Positions 42,344 through 51,048 of a stretch of 64,000 nucleotides of DNA are shown here, one piece after another. The notes under the pieces are model-generated. The model made no database searches, was not told where the DNA came from, and saw only the letters and a list, made by a program, of their open reading frames with translations. Numbering within the stretch: the stretch's first letter is position 1; the number at the start of each line of letters is the position of its first letter. The translations under genes and the position numbers were made by a program. Source of the DNA: VRUE01 sp963704545 (GTDB lineage: Bacteria > Actinomycetota > Thermoleophilia > Solirubrobacterales > 70-9); the NCBI GenBank assembly GCA_963704545.1, contig OY969915.1, forward strand, positions 1,178,001 through 1,242,000. Direction: 5' to 3'.

Positions 42344-44797
42344 TTGAAAAAATTCAGTCCGCACCACGCCGCTGACCGCAATGGCAGGCCGCCTTCGAGT
42401 TTCCGTCTGATCCTGCTTGCAGTGGTCGCCGCCAGCTTCCTTCTCGTTCCCGCCAGCCAGGCCGTCGCAGCCGATTTCCCGTTGGTCATCGCGACCGACG
42501 GAAGTGGCGAAGGCACGGTCGAATGCGATGTGGAAGGCGGCGGTGCCGAACCCTGCGACGCCGAATACGAAGAAGGAACCGAACTGAGTCTGGTCGCGGA
42601 ACCCGATCCGGGCTCCGAATTCATCGAATTCTACGGCGATTGCGGTCCCCTCGAGTGCGAACTGACGATGGACGAAGAACACAGCGTTACCGCCACTTTC
42701 GAAGCCGAAGAAGAATTTTTCCCGCTCACGGTCGAAACCGCGGGCACCGGCTCGGGCACGGTCGAATGCGAAGTGGAAGCCGGCCCTGAACCATGCGAAG
42801 AAGAATACCTCGAAGGTACCGAACTAAGTCTCGTTGCCGACGCAGATCCGGGTTCCGAATTCGTCGAATGGATAGGTGATTGCGACCCCGAAGACTGCGA
42901 ACTGACGATGGACGAAGAACACAGCGTCACCGCTCTCTTCGAACTCGAACCCGAAGAATTCGAACTCGAAATCAACTTCGACGGTTCGGGTACGGGCGAA
43001 GTCGAATGCGAAGCCCAGGAAGGTCCTGAAGAATGTCAGGAAACGTACCTCGAAGGTACCGAACTGACACTAATCCCGGTTCCCGACCCGGGTTCTGAAT
43101 TCGCCGGATTTTCCGGCGGCGATTGCAAACCCTCTGTGTGCGAATTGGTCATGGATCAGGACGAAGCAGTCACCGTGACCTTTGAAGAAGTAGGGGGGGA
43201 ACGGGAACTGGACATCAACATCGTCGGGGAAGGCGAAGTCGAATGCGAGGTCGACGGAGGATCCGCTGAACCCTGCGAACCCGAATACGAAGCGGGCACC
43301 GAACTGAACCTGGTCGCCACCCCTGAAACCGGCTTCGAATTCACCGGCTACAGCGCAGGCACCGGCTCGGCCAACGGCTGCACGGGCCTGACCTGCGAAT
43401 TCACGCTCAACGCCGACAGCTCGGTGACGGCTACGTTCGAACCCGAAGCGCCGGCCGAATCCACTCTCTCGGTGACCAAAGCCGGCACCGGCGACGGCAC
43501 GATCCAGTGCAAATTCAACGGTGGCGCAGCCGGCGCCTGCACAAGCCCCAAACCCAACGGCACCACGGTCGAAATCATCGCCACCGCCGACGGCAGCTCC
43601 ACCTTCGCCGGCTACAGCGGCGGCACCGGATCGATCAGCTGCACGGGCACCAGCAACTGCTCGTTCACGCTCACGCAGAACAGCTCGGTGACGGCGACGT
43701 TCAACGTGGCCCAGCGCACGCTGACGGTGACCAAAGCCGGCACCGGCGACGGCACGATCCAGTGCAAATTCAACGGCGGCGCAGCCGGCGCCTGCACGAG
43801 CCCGCAGCCCCATGGCACGACCGTTGAAATCATCTCCACCCCCAACGGCAGCTCCACCTTCGCCGGCTACAGCGGCGGCACCGGATCGATCAGCTGCACG
43901 GGCACCAGCAACTGCTCGTTCACGCTCACGCAGAACAGCTCGGTGACGGCGACGTTCAACGTGGCCCAGCGCACGCTGACGGTGACCAAAGCCGGCACCG
44001 GCGACGGCACGATCCAGTGCAAATTCAACGGCGGCGCAGCCGGCGCCTGCACGAGCCCGCAGCCCCATGGCACGACCGTTGAAATCATCTCCACCCCCAA
44101 CGGCAGCTCCACCTTCGCCGGCTACAGCGGCGGCACCGGATCGATCAGCTGCACGGGCACCGCGCCCTGCTCCTTCACGCTCAACGCCAACAGCACGGTC
44201 ACGGCGACGTTCAACCTCAAACCCGTAGTCGAAGAATTCGCTCTGACGGTCGTCAAAGCGGGTACCGGCTCGGGTTCGGTCACCTGCGACGGTGGCGCCT
44301 GCGCGGTGAAATACGCCAAAGGCACCAAAGTCGCCCTCGCCGCCTCGGCGGCCTCCGGCTCCACCTTCTCCGGCTGGTCAGGAGGAGGCTGCTCCGGGAC
44401 GGGCGGCTGCACGGTGACGATCGAAGGCGATACCACGGTGACGGCCACCTTCACGGCTGACTCGACGCCGCCTCCGACGACCGAAGGCAAAGTCAAGGTC
44501 GCCGGTTCGGCCGCGGTCAAGAGCGGCAAGGCGAGCCTCAAGCTCACCTGCACCGGCGGCCCCTGCAAAGGGACGCTGAAGCTCAAGGCCAAAGTCAAGC
44601 AGGGCACGAAAACCAAGAACCTCGTGATCGGAAAGGCGTCCTTCAGCCTCGCCGAGGGAGCGACGACGACGCTCAAGGTCAAGCTCTCGGGGCCGGCCAA
44701 GCAGGAACTGGCCAAGGGCAAGACCCTGAAGGCGAGCGTCTCCGGCACCGGCGTCACGAGCTCGAAAGTCAAGCTCAAGCCGCCGAAGAAAAAATAG
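42344..44797 (+). CDS. Secreted InlB B-repeat protein Q (817 residues)
   Basis: The start is TTG 42344 with CGGAGG 7 nt upstream. A long n-region and hydrophobic core (LILLAVVAASFLLVPASQAV) form the signal peptide. Eight InlB-type repeats follow. The first four are strongly acidic (ELSLVAEPDPGSEFIEFYGD, CELTMDEEHSVTATFEAEEE). The next three are closely alike 85-residue units (255-bp DNA period from about 43472). The eighth is glycine-rich (GWSGGGCSGTGGCTVTIEGD). The last 100 residues form the C-terminal beta-domain shared with K (AAVKSGKASLKLTCTGGPCK ... ASFSLAEGATTTLKVKL), ending KPPKKK. It is likely a surface or matrix rod that may bind divalent cations through its acidic half; that is inference. 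Confidence 0.83.
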   Translation: MKKFSPHHAADRNGRPPSSFRLILLAVVAASFLLVPASQAVAADFPLVIATDGSGEGTVECDVEGGGAEPCDAEYEEGTELSLVAEPDPGSEFIEFYGDCGPLECELTMDEEHSVTATFEAEEEFFPLTVETAGTGSGTVECEVEAGPEPCEEEYLEGTELSLVADADPGSEFVEWIGDCDPEDCELTMDEEHSVTALFELEPEEFELEINFDGSGTGEVECEAQEGPEECQETYLEGTELTLIPVPDPGSEFAGFSGGDCKPSVCELVMDQDEAVTVTFEEVGGERELDINIVGEGEVECEVDGGSAEPCEPEYEAGTELNLVATPETGFEFTGYSAGTGSANGCTGLTCEFTLNADSSVTATFEPEAPAESTLSVTKAGTGDGTIQCKFNGGAAGACTSPKPNGTTVEIIATADGSSTFAGYSGGTGSISCTGTSNCSFTLTQNSSVTATFNVAQRTLTVTKAGTGDGTIQCKFNGGAAGACTSPQPHGTTVEIISTPNGSSTFAGYSGGTGSISCTGTSNCSFTLTQNSSVTATFNVAQRTLTVTKAGTGDGTIQCKFNGGAAGACTSPQPHGTTVEIISTPNGSSTFAGYSGGTGSISCTGTAPCSFTLNANSTVTATFNLKPVVEEFALTVVKAGTGSGSVTCDGGACAVKYAKGTKVALAASAASGSTFSGWSGGGCSGTGGCTVTIEGDTTVTATFTADSTPPPTTEGKVKVAGSAAVKSGKASLKLTCTGGPCKGTLKLKAKVKQGTKTKNLVIGKASFSLAEGATTTLKVKLSGPAKQELAKGKTLKASVSGTGVTSSKVKLKPPKKK
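43472..44236 (+). repeat. 255-bp tandem coding repeat in gene Q
   Basis: GTGACCAAAGCCGGCACCGG recurs at 43472, 43727 and 43982, a 255-bp period. Copies 2 and 3 are almost identical, while copy 1 differs more. Each unit encodes 85 residues ending in FNVAQRTL or an equivalent. Confidence 0.85.
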
Positions 44798-44828
44798 GGA
44801 TGAGGCGGGGGCCTTAGACTCGCGCCCC

Positions 44829-45557
44829 ATGCCAGCCTCACGCAGTTACGACCGGGCACCGGCCGACATTCGGCCGGTGTCCATCGATCCGGGATACGTC
44901 GAGACCGCCGACGGCTCGGCGCTTATCTCGCTGGGCAGGACCCGGGTGATCTGCACCGCCTCGGTCGACCGCTCGGTGCCGCGCTGGATGCAGGGGCGGG
45001 GCAAAGGCTGGGTGACGGCGGAGTACGCGATGCTGCCGGCCTCCACCGGGGATCGCAAGACTCGCGACGTCGTCAAGGGCAAGCAGGACGGCCGTGGGGT
45101 TGAGATCCAGCGCCTGATCGGGCGCTCACTGCGCGTGGTCGTCGATTTCAAGGCGCTCGGCGAACGCAGCGTCTACGTCGACTGCGACGTCCTCCAAGCT
45201 GACGGGGGGACCCGCTGCGCGGCGATCACCGGCGGCTACGTCGCCCTGCGCCTGGCCCTTCAGAAGCTGCTCGACGCCGGCGAGGTCGAGGCCATCCCGC
45301 TGACCGGCTCGATCGCCGCGGTCAGCGTCGGCATGGTTGCCGGGCGGCCGCTCTGCGACTTGGACTACGGCGAGGACTCCAACGCCGAGGTCGACGCCAA
45401 CGTCGTGATGACGGGAGAGGGGGGCTTGGTCGAGGTGCAGGCGACGGCGGAGCGGACGCCGCTTTCCCGCGCCTCCCTGGACGAGTTGCTCGGCCTCGCC
45501 GAGATGGGGATCTCTCGCCTGCGGCAGGTGCAGGAGAGGGCTGTCGGCGAGGGGTAG
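44829..45557 (+). CDS. rph: Ribonuclease PH
   Basis: The 242-residue protein is full length for RNase PH, which trims tRNA 3' ends phosphorolytically. It shows the N-terminal PASRSYDRAPADIRPVSI, then LGRTRVICTASVDRSVPRWM, GRGKGWVTAEYAMLPASTGD, the RGVEIQRLIGRSLR block and DCDVLQADGGTRCAAITGGY. It opens a run of housekeeping genes and is followed 7 nt later by rdgB, the usual actinobacterial order. Confidence 0.95.
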   Translation: MPASRSYDRAPADIRPVSIDPGYVETADGSALISLGRTRVICTASVDRSVPRWMQGRGKGWVTAEYAMLPASTGDRKTRDVVKGKQDGRGVEIQRLIGRSLRVVVDFKALGERSVYVDCDVLQADGGTRCAAITGGYVALRLALQKLLDAGEVEAIPLTGSIAAVSVGMVAGRPLCDLDYGEDSNAEVDANVVMTGEGGLVEVQATAERTPLSRASLDELLGLAEMGISRLRQVQERAVGEG

Positions 45558-45564
45558 TTCCCGA

Positions 45565-46164
45565 TTGATCCTCGCCACGGCCAACAAACACAAGCTGCGC
45601 GAGATGCGCGAGCTGCTGCCCGCGCTGGTGCTGGAGCCGCTGCCGGATGGCGTCGAGCTACCGCCCGAGGAAGGCGACTCGTTTGCGGAGATCGCGCTGG
45701 AGAAGGCGCGTGCGGGCCATGCCGCCACGGGCAGGGCCGCGATCGGCGACGACTCCGGCATCGAGGCCGCCGGGCTCGGCGGCCGGCCGGGGATCCACTC
45801 GGCCCGCTACGGGGGCCCAGGGGCGAGCGATGAGGAGAACTTGGACAAGCTGCTGCGCGAGGTCGCGGAGGCGGGCGATGACCGGCGTGTCGCCTATCAC
45901 TGTGCCCTGGCGCTCGTCGACGAGGGCGGCACCGAGCACGTCTTCGAGGGCCGTTGCGAGGGCCGCCTGATCGAGGTGCCGCGGGGGGAAGGGGGATTCG
46001 GCTATGACCCGGCATTCGTTCCCGAGGCGACCGGGCCCACGGACGAGCGCACGATGTCGGAGCTGAGCCAGGCCGAGAAGAACGAGATCAGCCATCGTGG
46101 CGCCGCCGCTCGGCTGCTGGCCGGCCATCTCGCGGCCGGCGAGGTGGCGCCGGGCGGGCGATGA
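45565..46164 (+). CDS. rdgB: XTP/dITP diphosphatase (RdgB/HAM1)
   Basis: The gene starts at TTG 45565, the only in-frame option, and gives 199 residues. Family motifs are LATANKHKLREMRELL at the start (SxNxxK-type nucleotide-binding loop), FAEIALEKARAG, IGDDSGIEAAGLGGRPGIHS, GGFGYDPAFVP and ELSQAEKNEISHRGAA. The enzyme hydrolyses non-canonical purine triphosphates such as XTP and dITP to monophosphates, keeping them out of DNA and RNA. Confidence 0.95.
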   Translation: MILATANKHKLREMRELLPALVLEPLPDGVELPPEEGDSFAEIALEKARAGHAATGRAAIGDDSGIEAAGLGGRPGIHSARYGGPGASDEENLDKLLREVAEAGDDRRVAYHCALALVDEGGTEHVFEGRCEGRLIEVPRGEGGFGYDPAFVPEATGPTDERTMSELSQAEKNEISHRGAAARLLAGHLAAGEVAPGGR

Positions 46165-47072
46165 TCCGCACTAAAAGCGGCGCGGCGGCGCTCTCGATCG
46201 CCTCCAACGCGCTGCTGATCGCGATCAAGCTGGCCGCCGCGGCGATCACCGGGTCGATCGCGATCCTCACCGAGGCGGTTCACTCGCTGATCGACCTCGT
46301 TGCCTCCGTCATCGCCTTCGTCTCGGTGCGCAAGGCCGACGAGCCGGCCGACGCCGACCACCCCTACGGTCACGAGAAGGTCGAAAGCCTCGCGGCGACG
46401 ATCGAGGGCCTGCTGATCCTGGTCGGGGCCGGGATCATCGTCTTCGAGGCGACGCACCGGCTGGTCGTCGGTGCCGAGGTCGAGATGATCGGCGTGGGGA
46501 TCGCGGTGATGGGCTTCTCGGTGGTGGCCAACCTCGCCGTCTCCACGGTCCTCTCGCGGCAGGCCAAGGCTCACGACTCTCCGGCGCTGGAAGGCGACGC
46601 GGCGCACCTGCGCACCGACGCGATGACCTCGGCCGGCGTGCTGGTGGGCCTGGCCGTGGTCGAGCTGACGGGGAACGCCTCCTTCGACTCGATCACGGCG
46701 CTCCTCGTGGCGGGGGCGATCGTCGTCGCCGGCATCCGTATCGTTCGCCGCTCCTCCGGCGTGCTCGTCGACGAAACGCTCCCCGGCGAGGAGATGGACC
46801 GGATCGAGGCCGCGATCGCGGCCGCCCGCACCGAGGAGGTGGCCGGCTACCACAAGCTGCGCGCCCGCCGCGCCGGCGCCCGCCGCTACATCGACCTCCA
46901 TGTCCAGTACCGCTCCGGGACCAGCCTCGAGCGCGCCCACGAGCTCTCCCACGCCCTGCGCGACGCGATCGAGGGAACGATCCCGCGTGCCGAGGTGATG
47001 ATCCATGCGGAGCCAGAGACGTCGGTGCGGGATCCGAAGCGGGCCCGGTCGGGGCCGTTTCGGGCGGGGTAG
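46161..47072 (+). CDS. Cation diffusion facilitator transporter
   Basis: ATG 46161 overlaps the rdgB stop (ATGA). The 303-residue protein has about six transmembrane segments and CDF landmarks: an N-terminal ALSIASNALLIAIKLAAAAI, HSLIDLVASVIAFV with the H..D metal site, then DADHPYGHEKVESLAATIEG and ALEGDAAHLRTDAMTSAGVL (second metal-site half). A cytoplasmic C-terminal domain follows (KLRARRAGARRYIDLHVQYR). CDF proteins export Zn2+, Fe2+, Mn2+ or similar by proton antiport; the ion cannot be told here. Confidence 0.92.
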   Translation: MIRTKSGAAALSIASNALLIAIKLAAAAITGSIAILTEAVHSLIDLVASVIAFVSVRKADEPADADHPYGHEKVESLAATIEGLLILVGAGIIVFEATHRLVVGAEVEMIGVGIAVMGFSVVANLAVSTVLSRQAKAHDSPALEGDAAHLRTDAMTSAGVLVGLAVVELTGNASFDSITALLVAGAIVVAGIRIVRRSSGVLVDETLPGEEMDRIEAAIAAARTEEVAGYHKLRARRAGARRYIDLHVQYRSGTSLERAHELSHALRDAIEGTIPRAEVMIHAEPETSVRDPKRARSGPFRAG

Positions 47073-47430
47073 GGCCTGCGGGGGCCCCTCCCAAAACGCT
47101 CGGCGGGAGCCTCGCTTGAGTGTTTTGGGAGGGGCCCCCGCAGGCCCCGCGCGGCACGGAAAAGCTCCAGGCGGCGCAGAAAAGGCCCCAGACCGCGAAA
47201 ACGGCTTCAGGGTCCCCAAGCTTTTAAAAAGAGCTTGGGGTGCCCGAAACGGCGCTTAGGCATGTGAAGCTTTTGGGGAGCCGGTCGCGCTTCGAGAAAG
47301 GGGCTTTTGGCGGTGCCTTCGGGGCGAGCTTCGAAGCTCGCATGCTGTTGAAGGGACGCCGGTGCCCCCTCCCCAAAACACTCAAGCGAGGCTCCCGCCG
47401 AGCGTTTTGGGGAGGGGGCACCGGCGTCCC
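47072..47430 (+). repeat. Composite hairpin element, copy 1 (non-coding)
   Basis: This holds four palindromes in order. Hairpin 1 has 30-bp arms (47072-47101/47118-47147) and a 16-nt loop. Hairpin 2 has arms CCCCAAGCT/AGCTTGGGG (47215-47241). Hairpin 3 is the perfect 18-bp palindrome GCGAGCTTCGAAGCTCGC (47324-47341). Hairpin 4 has 31-bp arms (47353-47383/47400-47430) and a 16-nt loop. The core of hairpin 4 (AAAAC...GTTTT with loop AAGCGAGGCTCCCGCC) is the exact reverse complement of that of hairpin 1, so the element has inverted, self-folding ends like a MITE. A second copy lies at 62395-62742. No gene fits inside. Confidence 0.88.
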
Positions 47431-47438
47431 CCAAACCC

Positions 47439-47588
47439 CTACGGACTCGGCAGCAAATTCACCGCAGCAGCCAACCCCACGGCGACGATGGTGATCGCGT
47501 AGCCGGTGTAATCGCTCAGGGCAAAGGCCACCCCGGCGATCGCGCAGATCGACACTACGATCATCCAGGAGGCTCGGGCAAGGGTCAC
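47439..47588 (-). CDS. 49-residue two-helix membrane protein
   Basis: Read on the minus strand from GTG (47586-47588), the product is VTLARASWMIVVSICAIAG, then FALSDYTGYAITIVAVGLAA and a short tail NLLPSP, forming two predicted membrane helices with a turn at SDYTGY. It is divergent from the next plus-strand gene (start 47609), so the 20 bp between would have to serve both. No family is recognised; small size keeps confidence moderate. Confidence 0.5.
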   Translation of the reverse strand: MTLARASWMIVVSICAIAGVAFALSDYTGYAITIVAVGLAAAVNLLPSP

Positions 47589-47608
47589 GGGTCGGTATTT
47601 TGGCCGAG

Positions 47609-47995
47609 ATGGCCGACGGTGAGACGAGCGGGGCGGTGACGGGCGACGCGGCGGCCGGCGCGCTGGCCCTCCTGGGCGAGATGTCTCCCGACCTGCGGGG
47701 CGGTGCGATCCTCGACCCCGAGGGCTCGGTCCTTGCCGCCAGCGGCAGTCCCGAGCGCTGGCGCGAGGATGCCGCGACGCTGCTCGACGTCGCCGACCGG
47801 GCGGGGTCCGAGGCGGCCGAACAGCTTCACATCGCCACCGAGCAGGGCGAGGTCTTCGCCCTGCGCCACGCCGGTTTGGCCGCTGTCGCCGTGACCGACC
47901 GCTTCGCGCTCGCCTCGCTGCTCTTCTTTGACATGCGCTCGGTCCTGCGCGACCTGGCCGCCGGAGGAGAGGGGGAGGCTGCCGATGCCTCCTAA
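47609..47995 (+). CDS. Roadblock/LC7-like protein
   Basis: The start is ATG 47609 (a TTG at 47600 is in frame), giving 128 residues. The sequence LRGGAILDPEGSVLAASGSP, a central amphipathic helix, QGEVFALRHAGLAAVAVTDR, and a final helix LFFDMRSVLRDLAAG match the roadblock/LC7 fold that regulates small GTPases or acts as a dimeric scaffold in actinobacteria. It overlaps the next gene by 11 nt, so it is coupled to the tldD/tldE operon, whose link to it is not known. Confidence 0.55.
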   Translation: MADGETSGAVTGDAAAGALALLGEMSPDLRGGAILDPEGSVLAASGSPERWREDAATLLDVADRAGSEAAEQLHIATEQGEVFALRHAGLAAVAVTDRFALASLLFFDMRSVLRDLAAGGEGEAADAS

Positions 47996-48209
47996 GCCGC
48001 ATCGGGTCCTGCTCGACCGCGTCTCGGGCTACGCCGATGAGGCGGCCGCGTACATGCGCCGCCGCCGCGTCGCCCGGCGACCCTTCGCCCGTCTCCACTA
48101 CCCCGGTGGCCGGGCAAGCGACCACGCGGCCGACTCGCTGGCGGGCGGCGAGCTCTTCGTCGCCGCGGGCCGGCTGATCGAGGTCGCCGGGAAGCGCCCC
48201 AAGCCGTGA
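47985..48209 (+). CDS. Small basic protein of unknown function
   Basis: The 74-residue product starts at ATG 47985 with GGGGAGG about 7 nt upstream, overlapping the previous gene by 11 nt and the next by GTGA. It reads as one helix (DRVSGYADEAAAYMRRRRVA) followed by short strands (GELFVAAGRLIEVAGKRP). No family is recognised, and the tight packing argues that it is real. Confidence 0.6.
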   Translation: MPPKPHRVLLDRVSGYADEAAAYMRRRRVARRPFARLHYPGGRASDHAADSLAGGELFVAAGRLIEVAGKRPKP

Positions 48210-49591
48210 GCGCCCTGATCGAGCCGGCGCTCGCCGAGCGGGTGCTGAGCCGGGCGCTGGCCAACGGCGGTGAGTTCGCCGAGGTCTTCGCCGAGCGCAA
48301 CGCCGGCCTGACGATGGCGATCGACGAGTCGCGGGTCGAATCGGTGCAGTCGGGCACCTCGGCTGGCGCCGGCGTGCGGGTGCTCAGCGGCGGCACCACA
48401 TACTTCGCCCACATCGACGGCCTCGGCCCCGATGACGTCGAGCGCGCCGCCGGCGAGGCGGCAGCGGCGCTGCACGCCGCTCAGGCCGAGCCGCGCCCGC
48501 TGCAGGCCGTGGCGAGCGCCCCGCACGCGATCGAGCAGCGGCCATCCGACGTGCCCGCCGAGCGCAAGGCGGCGCTCCTGCGCGACCTCGACGAGCGCGG
48601 CCGCGCGGCCGGCTCCGAGATCGCCCAGTTCACGGCCTCCTATGCCGAGGTCCGCCGCGAGGTGACCGTCGCCAACTCGGATGGCCTCTTCGCGGGGGAC
48701 GACCGCACGCGGGTGCGGATCGGCGCCCAGGCGGTGGCGCGCCGCGGCGACTCGGTCGAGACCGGCGCCGAGACGCTGGGCGGGCACCGCGGCTTCGAGC
48801 TCTTCGACGACGACCCCGGCCGGATCGCGGCCAGCGCGGCGCGCAAGGCGCTGACCCTGCTCGACGCCGGCCCGGCCCCGGCGGGCTCGATGCCGGTGGT
48901 GGTCGGCGGCGGCTTCGGCGGCGTCCTCTTCCACGAGATGACCGGCCACGGGCTCGAGGCCGATCACGTGCAGAAGGACGCCAGCGTCTACGCCGGAAAG
49001 CTGGGCACGCAGGTCGCCCGGCCGCTGCTCTCCGCCTACGACGACGGGCGCATGCCGGGCGAGTGGGGCAGCGACTCGATCGACGACGAGGGCACGCCGA
49101 CGCAGCAGACGATGGTGATCGAGGAGGGCCGGCTCGTCTCCTTCCTGTACGACCGGCTGACCGCCCGCCGCGACGGCGTCGGCTCGACCGGCAACGGCCG
49201 CCGCGAGAGCTTCCGCCACCTGCCTGTACCGCGCATGACCAACACCTACATCGCGCCCGGCGACGCCGAGCCGGAGGCGATGATCGCCGAGGTCGGGCGC
49301 GGCTTCTACGCCGCATCCTTCGCCGGCGGCCAGGTCGACCCCGCCACCGGCGACTTCGTCTTCGGCGTCTCCGAGGGCTACCTGATCGAGGACGGCCGGG
49401 TGACGCGGCCGTGCCGCGGTGCAACCCTGATCGGCAACTGCCTCGAGGCGCTGGCGGCGATCGACGCGGTCGGCAACGACTTCGAGATGAAGACCGGCGT
49501 CTGCGGCAAGGCCGGCCAGAAAGTGCCGGTCGGGACCGGCCAGGGCCACGTCCGGATCCAGGCGATGACAGTGGGGGGGACGGAAGTTTGA
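48206..49591 (+). CDS. tldD: TldD-type metalloprotease
   Basis: GTG 48206 overlaps the preceding stop. The 461-residue protein has the TldD active-site motif HEMTGHGLEAD at about residues 243-253 (HExxxH zinc ligands), preceded by the glycine-rich VVVGGGFGGVLF. The C-terminal FGVSEGYLIEDGRVTRPCRG and GQKVPVGTGQGHVRIQ blocks are also typical. In other bacteria TldD, with its catalytically silent partner TldE/PmbA, forms a heterodimeric protease that trims unfolded peptides and matures some RiPPs. The partner gene follows immediately (TTGA overlap). Confidence 0.92.
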   Translation: MSALIEPALAERVLSRALANGGEFAEVFAERNAGLTMAIDESRVESVQSGTSAGAGVRVLSGGTTYFAHIDGLGPDDVERAAGEAAAALHAAQAEPRPLQAVASAPHAIEQRPSDVPAERKAALLRDLDERGRAAGSEIAQFTASYAEVRREVTVANSDGLFAGDDRTRVRIGAQAVARRGDSVETGAETLGGHRGFELFDDDPGRIAASAARKALTLLDAGPAPAGSMPVVVGGGFGGVLFHEMTGHGLEADHVQKDASVYAGKLGTQVARPLLSAYDDGRMPGEWGSDSIDDEGTPTQQTMVIEEGRLVSFLYDRLTARRDGVGSTGNGRRESFRHLPVPRMTNTYIAPGDAEPEAMIAEVGRGFYAASFAGGQVDPATGDFVFGVSEGYLIEDGRVTRPCRGATLIGNCLEALAAIDAVGNDFEMKTGVCGKAGQKVPVGTGQGHVRIQAMTVGGTEV

Positions 49592-50970
49592 TCGAGCTGG
49601 CGCGCCGCGCCGTCGAGGGCACGCTCGCGGCGGGGGCGGGGGACGCCGAGGCCTACGCGTCCGAGGACGCCGGGCGCGAGGTGCGCGTCCACGGGGGCGA
49701 GGTCGAGAGCCTCACCGCGGCGACCAAGCGCGGGATCGGCATCCGAGCCTGGATCGGCCGCCGGGCCGGCTACGCCTACGGCACCGATCTCTCCGCGGCG
49801 GGGATCGCGGAGCTCGCTTCGCGCGCGGCCGAGACGGCGCGGATCGCCGACGAGGACGAGTTCGCCGGCCCCCCCGAGCTTCCGGTGCGCCTTAGCTCCG
49901 ATATAGGGGGGAAAGGCGCACCGGAAGGGGAGGTGGGGCTGGAGTTGAGCGACCCGTCGCTGGCGGCGACCCCGACCGCCGAGGTCGCCGAGCTGACGCT
50001 GGAGATCGAGCGGGCGGCGCTCGGTGCCGACGCGCGCATCGCCGGGGTCGAGCAGGCGGTCTACGCCGACTCGGCCGAGCGCGTCGCGATCGTCTCCTCG
50101 ACCGGGATCGAGGGCGAGTACGAGCGCACCGACTGCTACGGCTACGTGCAGGCTCTGGCCGAGGGCGACGGCGGGCGCGAGACCGGGCTCGGCTTCGACC
50201 TCGCCCGCAACCCGGCAGCCCTCGACCCCACCGCGATCGGGCGCGAGGCGGCGGCGAGGGCGACCGCGATGATCGGCGCCGGCAAGCCCGCATCGCGCAG
50301 CTGCCCGGTCGTTCTCGACCCGACGGTGGCCGCCAGCTTCGTCGGCCTGATCGGCCGTGGCCTGGGCGCCGGCACGGTCCAGCGCGGGCGCTCCCCCTTC
50401 GCCGGCCTGCTCGGCACCGCGGTCGCGGCCGAGGCTCTCGTCATCCACGACGACGGCCTCGACCCCGCCGGCTCGGCCTCCTCGCCCTTCGACGGCGAGG
50501 GCGTGCCCCGCCGCCGCAACGCGCTGATCGAGGGCGGGAAGCTGCGGACCTACCTCTACGACACCTACACCGCTCGCCGGGACGGCGCGGCCTCGACGGG
50601 CAGCGCCGGGCGCGCGGGTTACCGCTCCCAGCCCGCGGTCGCGTCCTCGAACCTCGTCGTCGTGCCGGGGGCGCTTGGCTTCGAGGAGCTGCTGCGCGAG
50701 GCCGGGGAGGGGGTGCTCGTCACCGACGTCGCCGGCCTGCACTCGGGCGTCAACCCGGTTACGGGCGCCTTCTCGGTCGGTGCCTCGGGTCGCGCGATCC
50801 GCGCCGGGGAGGCGGCCGAGCCGCTGCGCGAGTTCACGATCGCCGGCGACCTCGTCTCCATGCTGAAGGCGGTGCGGGCGGCCGGATCGAGGCCGCGATG
50901 GGTCCCCTTCGGCGGCTCGGTCAGCACGCCCCCGCTGCTGATCGGAGAGATGACTGTCGCCGGTTCCTGA
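49588..50970 (+). CDS. TldE/PmbA-type partner protein
   Basis: TTG 49588 overlaps the tldD stop, giving 460 residues. The family pattern includes DAEAYASEDAGREVRVHGGE, TKRGIGIRAWIGRRAGYAYG, SCPVVLDPTVAASFVGLIGR, FDGEGVPRRRNALIEGGKLR and a C-terminal LHSGVNPVTGAFSVGASGRA. The HExxxH motif of TldD is absent, as expected for the TldE half. It should form the heterodimer that encloses the protease chamber. Confidence 0.9.
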   Translation: MIELARRAVEGTLAAGAGDAEAYASEDAGREVRVHGGEVESLTAATKRGIGIRAWIGRRAGYAYGTDLSAAGIAELASRAAETARIADEDEFAGPPELPVRLSSDIGGKGAPEGEVGLELSDPSLAATPTAEVAELTLEIERAALGADARIAGVEQAVYADSAERVAIVSSTGIEGEYERTDCYGYVQALAEGDGGRETGLGFDLARNPAALDPTAIGREAAARATAMIGAGKPASRSCPVVLDPTVAASFVGLIGRGLGAGTVQRGRSPFAGLLGTAVAAEALVIHDDGLDPAGSASSPFDGEGVPRRRNALIEGGKLRTYLYDTYTARRDGAASTGSAGRAGYRSQPAVASSNLVVVPGALGFEELLREAGEGVLVTDVAGLHSGVNPVTGAFSVGASGRAIRAGEAAEPLREFTIAGDLVSMLKAVRAAGSRPRWVPFGGSVSTPPLLIGEMTVAGS

Positions 50971-51048
50971 CTCCCATGCGCCATTACGGCCGTGGTCGCT
51001 GTTAGATTCCGGCGCGATTTCAACCACTCATGACGGAGGAGCTTCGAC

